Assembly (NCBI RefSeq): GCF_014196295.1
Contig: NZ_JACIDK010000002.1
Span: 682,001-746,000, forward strand
DNA from: Phenylobacterium haematophilum
GTDB taxonomy: Bacteria > Pseudomonadota > Alphaproteobacteria > Caulobacterales > Caulobacteraceae
Length of the DNA: 64,000 nucleotides
Direction of reading: 5' to 3'
The translations under genes and the position numbers were made by a program. Position 1 is the stretch's first letter, and every line of letters starts with the position of its first letter. The notes under the pieces were generated by a model. That model was not told the DNA's origin. It worked only from the letters and a program-made list of their open reading frames with translations, and searched no databases. Below, piece after piece: positions 53,322 to 61,923 of this stretch.

Positions 53322-53965
53322 TGTCGGACGTACGCACATATAATTCGCGGCTGCGCCGGGAGCAGGCCGAGGCGACGCGGGAGCGGATCCTGGCGGCGAT
53401 GGCCGACCTGCTGCAGGCCGAGGGCCGCGTGGAGCTGGTGACCAATCGCGCCGTCGCCGGCGCGGCGGGCGTCACCGAGGTCACCGTCTATCGGCATTTC
53501 CCGAGCCGCGACGTGCTGCTGCGCGGTCTGTGGGAGTGGCTGAACCGCCGCAACGGCGTGACGGTCGGCATGCCCGAGAGCGCCGAGGACATCGTCGCCA
53601 AGCTGCCCGCACTCTATGGGACGTTCGACGCCGCGCCGGCGCACATCGTCGCCTCCATCACCAGCCAGCAGGGCCGGGAGATGCGTGAGAGCCTCAACGA
53701 GCCGCGCCGCGCCGCTTTCCTGGCGGCGGTCGCCGAGGCGGCGCCCGACCTGCCGGCGAGCGAGCAGGAGAAAGCCGCCGCCATGCTGCAGCTGATCTAT
53801 TCCGCCTATGGGTGGGTTTCGCTGCGTGAGCAGTGGGGCGTTACCGGCGAGCGGGCGGCCGATGCGGCGACTTGGGCCGCCGAAACCCTGCTGGACGATC
53901 TTCGCCGCCGCGGCGCGGCGCCTATCAAGCCCGCCGAGCGCGGGACAACCCGGAGCAAGCCATGA
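53321..53965 (+). CDS. TetR/AcrR-family transcriptional regulator
   Basis: The 214-residue protein has a standard N-terminal HTH (EATRERILAAMADLLQAEG, TNRAVAGAAGVTEVTVYRHFPSRDVL) and a helical effector domain. The ATG at 53321 is only a few bases after a TATATT-like box, so the leader may be very short or absent. It overlaps the VOC-protein gene by ATGA. The expected role is self-repression and control of the VOC gene, released by an unknown small molecule. Confidence 0.88.
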   Translation: MSDVRTYNSRLRREQAEATRERILAAMADLLQAEGRVELVTNRAVAGAAGVTEVTVYRHFPSRDVLLRGLWEWLNRRNGVTVGMPESAEDIVAKLPALYGTFDAAPAHIVASITSQQGREMRESLNEPRRAAFLAAVAEAAPDLPASEQEKAAAMLQLIYSAYGWVSLREQWGVTGERAADAATWAAETLLDDLRRRGAAPIKPAERGTTRSKP

Positions 53966-54480
53966 TTGCGCATTTCTCCATTCCGGCCCGCGACACCCGC
54001 GCAACGGCCGAGCTCTTTGGAAAGATCATCGACGGCGAAGTGATGCCGTTTCCCGTCGTCCCCGGTTCATGGGTGGCGATCGCCCGCGATGGCTCCGGCG
54101 TCGGCGTTGAGGTGGTGCCGGCTGCAACCGCCCATCATCAAGGCGCGGGCGACCGCGATCCTGAGCGCGCGGCGAACGGCCCGGAAGTCATGCCTTGGGA
54201 GACCCAGATTCGCCAAGACGGCGACGATCACGCCGCAAGCGGCCTGCACGTCGCCCTGACGACGGCGCTGTCGGTGGACGAGGTGCTGGAGCTGGGGCGC
54301 GCGGCCGGCTGGCGGGCCGTGCACTGCGATCGCGGCGGGGTCTTCGATCTGGTCGAGCTCTGGGTCGACAACCGTGTGCTGGTCGAAGTGCTGCCACCCG
54401 AGGGCACGGCGCGCTATCTCGCCTTCTACAACCCGCAGGCGGCAGCCGCGATGTTCCTCGGCCCGCCGCCGGCGCCCTAG
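53962..54480 (+). CDS. VOC-superfamily (glyoxalase-like) protein
   Basis: The 172-residue protein shows VOC pattern at both ends: MIAHFSIPARDTRATAELFGKIIDGE for the first beta-alpha-beta module and VELWVDNRVLVEVLPPEGTARY at the second. A charged insertion at about 60-90 (ATAHHQGAGDRDPERAANGPE) is unusual. Potential metal ligands are His4 and Glu after DLVELW. It may be a dioxygenase- or lyase-like enzyme, or a binding protein. It is coupled to the TetR gene. Confidence 0.78.
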   Translation: MIAHFSIPARDTRATAELFGKIIDGEVMPFPVVPGSWVAIARDGSGVGVEVVPAATAHHQGAGDRDPERAANGPEVMPWETQIRQDGDDHAASGLHVALTTALSVDEVLELGRAAGWRAVHCDRGGVFDLVELWVDNRVLVEVLPPEGTARYLAFYNPQAAAAMFLGPPPAP

Positions 54481-54887
54481 TTCTGGGGCACGCCCACGGC
54501 GATCATCTCGACGTGGTTCGGAGCGCCGCGGGTGATCACCGGCGTGTGGGTGTCGGTGATGAAGCGCAGCTTGCCGTCGACCTCGATGCGGGCAGAGACC
54601 GTATAGGTGTGGTTGGCGACGATCTGGGCGGGGTCGTAGTTTAGGGTGAACTTGTAGGGCGGCGACCCGCCGGTCAGCACCTGGGTGTCGATGATCTTGG
54701 CGGGCGCATCCATCAGCGAAGTATCTGCCAGACTGACGGTCACGGTTGCTGTCGGCGGCAGCATGATCCGTTCACGATAGAGCACCGAGCCGGTGACCTG
54801 CCCCTTGGCGACCGGGGCGGGGGCGGTGCTGGCGCACCCGGCGATGGCCAGGGCCGCGAGCGGAGCCAGAGCGTAGAGAGTCTTCAT
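54477..54887 (-). CDS. YbaY-family lipoprotein
   Basis: The 136-residue lipoprotein has the signal MKTLYALAPLAALAIAGC (Cys18) and the YbaY core: VTGSVLYRERIMLPPTATVTVSLADTS, then FTLNYDPAQIVANHTYTVSARIEVDGKLRF and ITDTHTPVITRG. Its relatives are described as type III secretion pilotin-like or stress-related envelope lipoproteins, with no defined role. GAGGAGG lies before the ATG at 54887, settling the start. It overlaps the convergent VOC gene stop by 4 bases. Confidence 0.87.
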   Translation of the reverse strand: MKTLYALAPLAALAIAGCASTAPAPVAKGQVTGSVLYRERIMLPPTATVTVSLADTSLMDAPAKIIDTQVLTGGSPPYKFTLNYDPAQIVANHTYTVSARIEVDGKLRFITDTHTPVITRGAPNHVEMIAVGVPQN

Positions 54888-55010
54888 CCGGGGCCTCCTC
54901 GACGAAAAACGTGGCCAAACATGGACCCCTGCGACCGAGTGGTCCATGAAGCTTCACAGAAGCGGTCATTGACAGACCGGCGTTCCCAGCGGAAAACGCC
55001 AAGCCTTCCA

Positions 55011-55036
55011 GTCCCCGCCGCCGTCGCTGCGGGGAC
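55011..55036 (+). promoter_or_regulatory. Leader hairpin before argD
   Basis: GTCCCCGC (55011-55018) and GCGGGGAC (55029-55036) form a perfect 8-bp stem with a 10-base loop, followed by a short T-run. It is 27 bases before the argD GTG. It may be a pause or attenuation element; a role in arginine control is only a guess. Confidence 0.35.
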
Positions 55037-55062
55037 GCTTACGTTTTCGGAGGGCGATCCCC

Positions 55063-56292
55063 GTGACTGAAAAGACCGCGCAACAAGCCGCGACCGTTCC
55101 CAGCGACCACATCATGGGCGTCTACAACCGCGCCCCGCTGGCGTTCGAACGAGGCGAGGGCGCGCGCCTGTTCACCACGGACGGTGACGCCTATCTCGAC
55201 TGCATGGCCGGCATCGCGGTGAACGCGCTGGGCCACTCGAACCCGAAGCTGGTTCAAGCGGTCAAGGATCAGGCTGAGAAGCTCTGGCACGTCTCCAACG
55301 TCTTCAAGATCCCGGGCCAGGAAAAGCTGGCCAAGGTGCTGACCGACGCCACCGGCCTGGACGAGGTGTTCTTCACCAATTCCGGCGCCGAGGCGATCGA
55401 GTGCGCCATCAAGACCGCGCGCAAGTATCACTGGGCCAAGGGCCAGCCGGAGCGGATCGACATCATCGGCTTTGACGGCTCGTTCCACGGCCGCACGCTG
55501 GCGGCGGTCAACGCCTCGGGCAACGCGGCCTATCTCGAAGGCTTCGGCCCGCGCATGCCGGGCTTCGTACAGCTGCCGTTCGGCGACATGGACGCGCTGA
55601 AGGCCGCCGTCGGCCCGACCACCGCGGCGATCATCGTCGAGCCGGTGCAGGGCGAGGGCGGGGCCCGCGCCCTGACCGAGCATCAGCTGCAGGCGATGCG
55701 CCAGCTCTGCGACGAGACCGGCACGCTGCTGATCCTCGACGAGATCCAGTGCGGCCTCGGCCGCACCGGCAAGCTTTTCGCCTGGGAATGGGCTGCGGGC
55801 GTGAAGCCGGACATCGTGGCCCTGGCCAAGGCGCTGGGCGGCGGCTTCCCGGTCGGCGCCTGCGTGACCTCGGCGGCGGCGGGCGCTGGCATGACCGTCG
55901 GCTCGCACGGCTCCACCTACGGCGGCAACCCGCTGGCCATGGCGGTGGCTCTCGCCTCGATGGAAGAGCTGTCCAAGCCCGAGCTTATGGACCATGTTCG
56001 TGAGCTGGCCGGCTACTTCACCCAGCAGTTCAACGGTCTCAAGGACCGCTATCCGGACGTCGTGCTCGACATCCGCGGCAAGGGCCTGCTGATCGGCTTG
56101 AAGCTCGCCACCAACAACCGCGAGTTCATGCAGCACGCGCGCGACCAGCATCTGCTGATCGCCGGCGGCGGCGACAACTGCGTGCGCCTGCTGCCGCCGC
56201 TGACCCTCACTCTCGAAGAGGCCCGCGAGGCGGTGGAGAAGCTCGACCGCGCCTGCGAAGCCGCTCGCGCCAAGGCCAAAGCCGCCGCCTGA
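55063..56292 (+). CDS. argD: Acetylornithine/succinyldiaminopimelate aminotransferase
   Basis: The 409-residue class III PLP aminotransferase acts in arginine synthesis and often also in lysine synthesis. Signatures are FTNSGAEAIECAIKTARKY, IDIIGFDGSFHGRTLAAV, ILDEIQCGLGRTGKLFAWE and the PLP lysine in VALAKALGGGFPVGAC. It starts at GTG (55063) after GGAGGG. A family B repeat and 98 bases separate it from argF, and the argD-argF-hslO order is typical for Caulobacterales. Confidence 0.95.
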   Translation: MTEKTAQQAATVPSDHIMGVYNRAPLAFERGEGARLFTTDGDAYLDCMAGIAVNALGHSNPKLVQAVKDQAEKLWHVSNVFKIPGQEKLAKVLTDATGLDEVFFTNSGAEAIECAIKTARKYHWAKGQPERIDIIGFDGSFHGRTLAAVNASGNAAYLEGFGPRMPGFVQLPFGDMDALKAAVGPTTAAIIVEPVQGEGGARALTEHQLQAMRQLCDETGTLLILDEIQCGLGRTGKLFAWEWAAGVKPDIVALAKALGGGFPVGACVTSAAAGAGMTVGSHGSTYGGNPLAMAVALASMEELSKPELMDHVRELAGYFTQQFNGLKDRYPDVVLDIRGKGLLIGLKLATNNREFMQHARDQHLLIAGGGDNCVRLLPPLTLTLEEAREAVEKLDRACEAARAKAKAAA

Positions 56293-56303
56293 TCCATAGA
56301 CCC

Positions 56304-56342
56304 GCTCATTCCCGGCGCGGCCGGGAACCCATCCTGAGCACC
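56304..56342. repeat. Family B palindrome between argD and argF
   Basis: The tip TTCCCGGC-GCG-GCCGGGAA is a perfect 8-bp stem, flanked by GCTCA and ATCCTGAGC that also pair. The CATTCCCGG...CCGGGAACCCATCC signature matches the copies at 32.6 and 51.6 kb. It could damp transcription into argF. Confidence 0.65.
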
Positions 56343-56390
56343 GCCGCCCGTCGCCGCTGACTGCGGACGCGGGCGGCTTGGAGGGATCCA

Positions 56391-57320
56391 ATGTCCCCGA
56401 GACACTTTGTCGACCTCTGGAAGATCGAAGCTTCCGACCTGCGCGCCATCCTAGATGACGCCAAGGCGCGCAAGGCCGCGCGCCGCGGCTGGCCGCAGGG
56501 GCGCCCCGACGGCGACGCCCCGTGCCGTGAGCGCACGCTGGCGATGATCTTCCAGAAGAACTCCACCCGCACCCGCTTCTCGTTCGACGCGGCCATGCGC
56601 CAACTCGGCGGCGACGTCATCATCTCCACGGCCAACGACATGCAACTCGGCCGCGGCGAGACCATCGAGGACACCGCCAAGGTGCTCTCGCGCATGGTCG
56701 ACGCGATCATGCTGCGCGCCAATAGCCACGAGGACGTCGAACGGCTGGCCTACGCCTCCACCGTTCCGGTCATCAATGGCCTCTCGGACAAGGGACATCC
56801 CTGCCAGATCATCGCCGACCTGATGACCTTCGAGGAGCATCGCGGCCCGGTGACCGGCAAGACCCTGGCCTGGGTCGGCGACGGCAACAACGTCTGCTCC
56901 AGCTTCATCCACGCCGCGCCCAAGCTGGGCTTCAAGCTGAACATCGCCAGCCCGGCGCTGTATCATCCGGACCTGATGGACTTGGCTCGCGCCGCCGACC
57001 TGCAGGGCCAGGTGTTCACCACCGACGACCCGCGCGAAGCCGTTCGCGGCGCCGACTGTGTGATCACCGACACCTGGGTCTCGATGGGCGACGTCGATCA
57101 CGCCGAGCGGATGGAGGCGCTGGAGCCCTATCAGGTCGACGGCGACCTGATGTCGCTGGCCGCCAAGGACGGGGTGTTCCTGCACTGCCTGCCCGCCCAC
57201 CGCGGCGAGGAAGTCACCGACGACGTCATCGATGGTCCGCAGTCGCTGATCTGGGACGAGGCGGAGAACCGCATCCACGCTCAGAAGTCGATTCTCGCCT
57301 GGTGCTTCGGGGCGATCTAA
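56391..57320 (+). CDS. argF: Ornithine carbamoyltransferase
   Basis: The 309-residue enzyme makes citrulline from ornithine and carbamoyl phosphate. The carbamoyl-phosphate loop is [20 protein letters not shown], the ornithine-side motifs are [18 protein letters not shown] and the catalytic segment [14 protein letters not shown]. The length is normal. It lies third from the right in the argD-argF-hslO cluster; hslO follows after 66 bases. Confidence 0.96.
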   Translation: MSPRHFVDLWKIEASDLRAILDDAKARKAARRGWPQGRPDGDAPCRERTLAMIFQKNSTRTRFSFDAAMRQLGGDVIISTANDMQLGRGETIEDTAKVLSRMVDAIMLRANSHEDVERLAYASTVPVINGLSDKGHPCQIIADLMTFEEHRGPVTGKTLAWVGDGNNVCSSFIHAAPKLGFKLNIASPALYHPDLMDLARAADLQGQVFTTDDPREAVRGADCVITDTWVSMGDVDHAERMEALEPYQVDGDLMSLAAKDGVFLHCLPAHRGEEVTDDVIDGPQSLIWDEAENRIHAQKSILAWCFGAI

Positions 57321-57386
57321 CCGCGACAAGGGGAGGCGGCGGCTGAAGCTCGCAACTTCGGCCGCGCCTCCCTATATGCCGCCACC

Positions 57387-58295
57387 ATGTCCGACACCGT
57401 CATGAACGCCATCCCCGACGACATCGTCGCCCCCTTCCAGATCGAAGGCGAAGCCGTGCGCGGCCGCCTGGTCCGGCTGGGCCCGGCGGTGCACGAAATC
57501 CTCTCCGGCCACGCCTATCCGGAGCCGGTCGCCAACCTGCTGGGCGAAGCCTGCGCGCTCGCCGCGCTGGTCGGCTCCAGCCTGAAGTTCGACGGCCGGC
57601 TGATCGTCCAAGCCCAGGGCGACGGCCCGGTACGCTATGTGGTGGTCGACTACGACACCAGCGGCGCCCTGCGCGGCTATTGCCGATACGACGAGGAAGA
57701 GGTCGCCAAGCTGACGACCGGCTTCGTGCGCCCCGGCGCCAAGAGTCTGCTGGGTGGCGGCGTGTTCATCATGACTGTGGACCAGGGCCCGGACATGGAC
57801 CGCTACCAGGGCGTCACGGCGATCGAGGGCGAGACCCTGGCGCTCTGCGCCGAACAGTACTTCGCCCAGTCCGAGCAGACCCCGACCCGCGTGCGCCTGG
57901 CCGTGGGCCAGGCCGACGTCGGTCAGGGCCCGCAATGGCGCGCCGGCGGCATGCTGATCCAGAACATCGCCGAGGACGACGCCCGCGGCTCGACCACCGA
58001 AGCGTGGGTCCGCACCCAGGCGTTCTTCGAGACGATCGGTGAGGACGAACTGCTCGATCCGACTATTTCGGCCGAAACCCTGCTGTTCCGCCTGTTCCAC
58101 GAAGACGGCGTGCGGGTGTTTGAACCTAAGTCGCTGCAGGCCTTCTGCCGCTGCTCGCAGGACCGCATAGAGACAGTTCTCAAGTCGTTCGGCGAGGACG
58201 AGCGCGCCGACATGGTCGAGGACGACGGTCAGATCCGGGTCACCTGCGAGTACTGCTCGCGGGTCTACGCGATCGATCCGGCCGGACTGGCCTAA
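57387..58295 (+). CDS. hslO: Redox-regulated chaperonin Hsp33
   Basis: The 302-residue Hsp33 is a holdase activated by oxidation. The N-terminal core (PFQIEGEAVRGRLVRLG, ALVGSSLKFDGRLIVQAQGDG) and the C-terminal zinc redox switch are present: CRC in LQAFCRCSQDRIETVL and CEYC in IRVTCEYCSRVY. All four cysteines are kept, so regulation is probably intact. The longer N-terminus (MSDTVMNAIPDDIVA) is typical for alphaproteobacteria. Confidence 0.95.
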   Translation: MSDTVMNAIPDDIVAPFQIEGEAVRGRLVRLGPAVHEILSGHAYPEPVANLLGEACALAALVGSSLKFDGRLIVQAQGDGPVRYVVVDYDTSGALRGYCRYDEEEVAKLTTGFVRPGAKSLLGGGVFIMTVDQGPDMDRYQGVTAIEGETLALCAEQYFAQSEQTPTRVRLAVGQADVGQGPQWRAGGMLIQNIAEDDARGSTTEAWVRTQAFFETIGEDELLDPTISAETLLFRLFHEDGVRVFEPKSLQAFCRCSQDRIETVLKSFGEDERADMVEDDGQIRVTCEYCSRVYAIDPAGLA

Positions 58296-58338
58296 CACCA
58301 GGCTGGCCTCCGGCCGCCGCCGACGCGACTATGGCGTC

Positions 58339-59427
58339 ATGCACGACGCCGACCGCGAATTTGACGAACTGGCCGCCCTGACCGGCGCGCTGCTTAGTGC
58401 GCTGGAGGCGCTTGCCTTCATCGGTCGGCGGCTGAACCCGCCGGATCTGCCTGCGCTGCTGGCCGCGGTCGGAACCCCGGAGGATGCGCTGCGTGAGTCC
58501 CTTCAGCGGATGGCCGCCTGGCAGGGCCAGGTGGTGGCGCTCCGTGAGCCGCTCGAGGAAGCCGGCCTCGCCGTGACGTCAGGCTTCGAGGAGCTTCGTG
58601 CGGGCGTCGCAGCCGGCGATGTGATGCAAGCGTTCCGGGGCCTGCGCCATGCCCCCAGGGCTCAGGAGGCGCTCTATCCCCTGGCCGGCCTGCTGCCGCC
58701 CGTGAACCGCTTCTTCCTGGAGCCCGGGGTGCGCGGGGATACGGCGTTGCAGGCCCGCTTTCATGCGCCTGCGCCTCACACCGGCGTCATGCATGCGGGG
58801 GGCGAGCCTGGCGCGCGTGGGGCGTTCTCGCTCTACGTGCCAGAGTATTACACGGCAGACCGCACTTGGCCGCTGGTGGTTGCGTTGCACGGCGGGTCCG
58901 GGAACGGCCGCGCCTTTCTGTGGAGCTGGCTGCGGGCCGCCCGCAGCCGCGGCGCGATCGTGGTCGCGCCCACGGCCGCCGGCCAGACCTGGGCGCTGAC
59001 GGGCCCCGACTTCGACACGCCCAACCTGGCGCACATCGTCGGCGAGATCGGCGCGCGGTGGAACCTGGACCGCCGCCGCCTGCTGCTCACCGGCATGAGC
59101 GACGGCGGCACCTTCAGCTATGTGAGCGGGCTAGAGCCGACCTCGCCGTTCACGCACCTCGCGGCCGTCGCGGCCGCCTTCCATCCGATGCTGGCCCAGG
59201 CGGCCGACGGGGATCGTCTGCGCGGGCTGCCGATCCAGGTCGTGCACGGCGCGCGCGACTGGATGTTTCCGGTCGACATGGCGCGCGCCGCGGTCGACGC
59301 CTTGGAGGCCGCCGGCGCCGACGTCGCCTATCGAGAGATCGAAGATCTCGCCCACACCTATCCGGTAGAGATGAGCGGCCATATCCTCGAATGGCTCGCG
59401 CTTACGCCGCGTCCAGCGCCCGGCTGA
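58339..59427 (+). CDS. Phospholipase/carboxylesterase-like serine hydrolase
   Basis: The 362-residue protein has a helical N-terminal region of about 155 residues with no known domain, then an alpha/beta-hydrolase of the phospholipase/carboxylesterase type: LVVALHGGSGNGRAFLW, the nucleophile in LLLTGMSDGGTFSY, the acid in VVHGARDWMFPVDMA and the His in IEDLAHTYPVEM. The substrate may be an ester of a lipid or small molecule. The N-terminal extension might be a regulatory or multimer domain. It overlaps the convergent metZ gene by 26 bases. Confidence 0.83.
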   Translation: MHDADREFDELAALTGALLSALEALAFIGRRLNPPDLPALLAAVGTPEDALRESLQRMAAWQGQVVALREPLEEAGLAVTSGFEELRAGVAAGDVMQAFRGLRHAPRAQEALYPLAGLLPPVNRFFLEPGVRGDTALQARFHAPAPHTGVMHAGGEPGARGAFSLYVPEYYTADRTWPLVVALHGGSGNGRAFLWSWLRAARSRGAIVVAPTAAGQTWALTGPDFDTPNLAHIVGEIGARWNLDRRRLLLTGMSDGGTFSYVSGLEPTSPFTHLAAVAAAFHPMLAQAADGDRLRGLPIQVVHGARDWMFPVDMARAAVDALEAAGADVAYREIEDLAHTYPVEMSGHILEWLALTPRPAPG

Positions 59428-60586
59428 CGTCGCGGGTGAGGTCGCCGGCGCCTTCCAGGCCGACGCTCATGCGCACCCAGCCCTCGTTCAATCCGATTTC
59501 CAGGCGCTCGGGCTCGGGCATCGAGCGGTGTGTCGTGGTGCAGGGGTGAGTGGCCATCGACTTGGCGTCGCCGAGGTTGTTGGAGATGTCGACGATCTCC
59601 AGCGTGTCCAGGAACCTCCAGGCCGCCTCGCGGCTGCCAAGGTCGAAGGCCACGACGTTGCCGCCGCCGGTCATCTGGTTGGCGATGATCGCCGCCTGCG
59701 GGTGGTCGGGACGGCCCGGATAGAGCACAGTCTTGGCCTTGGAATGGGCGGCGATGACGTCGGCGATCTTGGCCGCGTTCTGAGCCTGGCGGGTGACGCG
59801 CAGCTCCAGCGTCTCCAGGCCCTTGAGCAGGACCCAGGCGTTGAACGGCGACAGCGCCGGCCCGGTGTGGCGCAGGATGTCCTTGTAGGACTCAGTCATC
59901 AGCGGTTCGGCGCCCAGGATCGCGCCGCCCAACACCCGGCCCTGGCCGTCGATGTGCTTGGTGGCCGAATAGACGACGATGTCGGCGCCCAGGGCCAACG
60001 GCTTCTGGAAGACCGGGGTGGCGAATACATTGTCGACCACCAGTTTGGCGCCGGCCGCGTGGGCGATCTCGGCGACTGCGCCGATGGCGGTCACTTCCAG
60101 CAGCGGGTTGGCCGGGCTTTCGACCAGGAACGCCTTGGTGTTGGGGCGGACGGCGTTCTTCCACGCGTCCAGGTCGGTGGCGTCGACATAGGTCACCTCG
60201 ACGCCGAAGCGCGGCATCCACTCCGACAGGATCCAGCGGCAGGAGCCGAACAGCGCCCGCCCGGCCACGATGTGGTCGCCGGCCCGCACCAGGCCCTGCA
60301 GGGCCACGTGCACGGCGGCCATGCCCGAGGCGGTCGCCTTGCAGGTCTCGGCGCCTTCCAGCAGCGCGAGGCGGTCCTCGAACATCTGTGTCGTCGGGTT
60401 GCCGAAGCGCTGGTAGATGAAGCCCGGCTCCTCGCCGGAGAAACGCTTGTCAGCGGCGCCGGCGCTCTCGTACGAAAAGCTCTGGGTTAGGAACAGCGCC
60501 TCGGAAATCTCTCCGTAGGGCGTGCGCACCATGCCGCCGCGCACCAGCTTGGTCTCGAGTTCCCAATCGCGCGTGTCTTCGGCCAT
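59402..60586 (-). CDS. metZ: O-acylhomoserine sulfhydrylase MetZ
   Basis: The 394-residue PLP enzyme of the Cys/Met metabolism family joins O-succinyl- or O-acetylhomoserine with sulfide to give homocysteine. The PLP lysine is in VVYSATKHIDGQGRVLGG; other segments are FIYQRFGNPTTQMFEDRLAL, ATASGMAAVHVALQGL and HPCTTTHRSMPEPERLE. METZ-type numbering and length fit the family called O-succinylhomoserine sulfhydrylase, but the MetA here has acetyl-type residues, so the real acyl donor is open. It has a clean AGGAACCGCC leader before ATG 60586. Confidence 0.93.
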   Translation of the reverse strand: MAEDTRDWELETKLVRGGMVRTPYGEISEALFLTQSFSYESAGAADKRFSGEEPGFIYQRFGNPTTQMFEDRLALLEGAETCKATASGMAAVHVALQGLVRAGDHIVAGRALFGSCRWILSEWMPRFGVEVTYVDATDLDAWKNAVRPNTKAFLVESPANPLLEVTAIGAVAEIAHAAGAKLVVDNVFATPVFQKPLALGADIVVYSATKHIDGQGRVLGGAILGAEPLMTESYKDILRHTGPALSPFNAWVLLKGLETLELRVTRQAQNAAKIADVIAAHSKAKTVLYPGRPDHPQAAIIANQMTGGGNVVAFDLGSREAAWRFLDTLEIVDISNNLGDAKSMATHPCTTTHRSMPEPERLEIGLNEGWVRMSVGLEGAGDLTRDVSRALDAA

Positions 60587-60723
60587 GGCGGTTCCTTTCA
60601 GCTTAGGCTGGGGGTTCTAAACCTCGACCTGGGCCTTCGCCACCAGTGAAAATCTGCCGCAGCTTGCAGCCAGGCCGGTGCGAAGCCTTGCCAGACTCGT
60701 GGCGGGCGGCGAGTGTCGCGGCG

Positions 60724-61737
60724 ATGAGCGAAGCCCCCGGTATCCTGCCTTCCCAGTCCATTGATGACCTGATCGCCGCGGGCGCCATCACGTCCTCCCG
60801 TCCGTTCGACGCCGACCAGGTGCAGCCGGCCAGCCTCGACCTGCGCCTCGGCGCGCGGGCCTGGCGGGTGCGCGCATCGTTCCTGCCGGGCCTCGGCCGC
60901 ACGGTGCCCCAGCGCATCGAGGACGTGGCGATGCACGAGCTCGACCTGACCAAGGGCGCGGTGCTCGAAAAGGGCTGCGTCTATATCGCCGAACTGCAGG
61001 AGGCCCTGGCGCTGCCGAAGGGCATTTCGGCTCGTGCCAATCCCAAGAGCTCGACCGGCCGGGTCGACGTGTTCGTGCGGCTGCTGACCAACAATTCCGT
61101 CGCCTTCGACGATGTCGCCGAGGGCTATGCCGGCCCCACCTTCATCGAGATCGCCCCGCAGACCTTCTCGATCCTGGTGCGCACGTCCACGCGCCTCAAT
61201 CAGCTGCGCCTCAAGCGCGGCGAGCCGCCGAAGCTCCAGGTCCGCAGCGTCGGGGTCGACCTCTCAGACGGCGTCGCGGGCTTCCGGGCCCGCCGTCACG
61301 CCGGCGTGGTGGACATGGACCATGTCGACGGCCACGACCCCAAGGACTTCTGGGAGCCGCTGATCCCGCGCCGCGGCGAACTGCTGCTCGATCCAGGCGA
61401 ATTCTACATCCTGGCCTCGAAGGAAGCGGTCGAGATCCCGGTGATGGAGGCGGCGGAGATGACCCCGATCGACCCGTCGGTCGGAGAGTTCCGGGTCCAC
61501 TACGCCGGCTTCTTCGATCCCGGTTTCGGCACCGAGGAGGCGGGCGGCGTCGGCTCGCGCGGCGTGCTCGAGGTGCGCAGCCACGAGACCCCGTTCCTGC
61601 TCGAGGACGGCCAGACCGTCGCTCGGCTGGTTTATGAACCGCTGACCGCAAAACCTGCCCGTCTCTACGGCGAGGGCGGGTCTCACTATCAGCGCCAGGG
61701 TCTCAAGCTCTCCAAGCATTTCCGGGTCTGGCGCTAG
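60724..61737 (+). CDS. dcd: dCTP deaminase (long, two-domain form)
   Basis: The 337-residue protein belongs to the long 2'-deoxycytidine 5'-triphosphate deaminase group of alphaproteobacteria, with two dUTPase-like folds. The first half has PASLDLRLGARAWRVRA and ARANPKSSTGRVDVFVRLLT; the second ends GTEEAGGVGSRGVLEVRSHE and YGEGGSHYQRQGLKLSKHF. It would make dUTP from dCTP for dTMP synthesis. The ATG at 60724 is chosen; the frame is open further upstream. A spacer of 186 bases leads to purD. Confidence 0.93.
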   Translation: MSEAPGILPSQSIDDLIAAGAITSSRPFDADQVQPASLDLRLGARAWRVRASFLPGLGRTVPQRIEDVAMHELDLTKGAVLEKGCVYIAELQEALALPKGISARANPKSSTGRVDVFVRLLTNNSVAFDDVAEGYAGPTFIEIAPQTFSILVRTSTRLNQLRLKRGEPPKLQVRSVGVDLSDGVAGFRARRHAGVVDMDHVDGHDPKDFWEPLIPRRGELLLDPGEFYILASKEAVEIPVMEAAEMTPIDPSVGEFRVHYAGFFDPGFGTEEAGGVGSRGVLEVRSHETPFLLEDGQTVARLVYEPLTAKPARLYGEGGSHYQRQGLKLSKHFRVWR

Positions 61738-61923
61738 GCGCTTGTGCTATGCTGGCCGCCTGCGCCCAGCAGTCGATCTACTTCGAGGGCCCACCGCTCC
61801 GCCAAGCCGGCCGACGGCAAAGACGTCTGAGCGCGCCCGCGCGACGGTCCGGCGCTGGATCGAAGCGGGCTCCGGCGCGGCCCGTCCTTGACCGCTGCGC
61901 CTGCGCGCGCCAAACGCTCGCGC

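Noticed and set aside
60587-60723. Possible SAM-sensing RNA before metZ
   Set aside because: I could not fit the SAM-II, SAM-I or SAM-IV pairing pattern to this 137-base leader.
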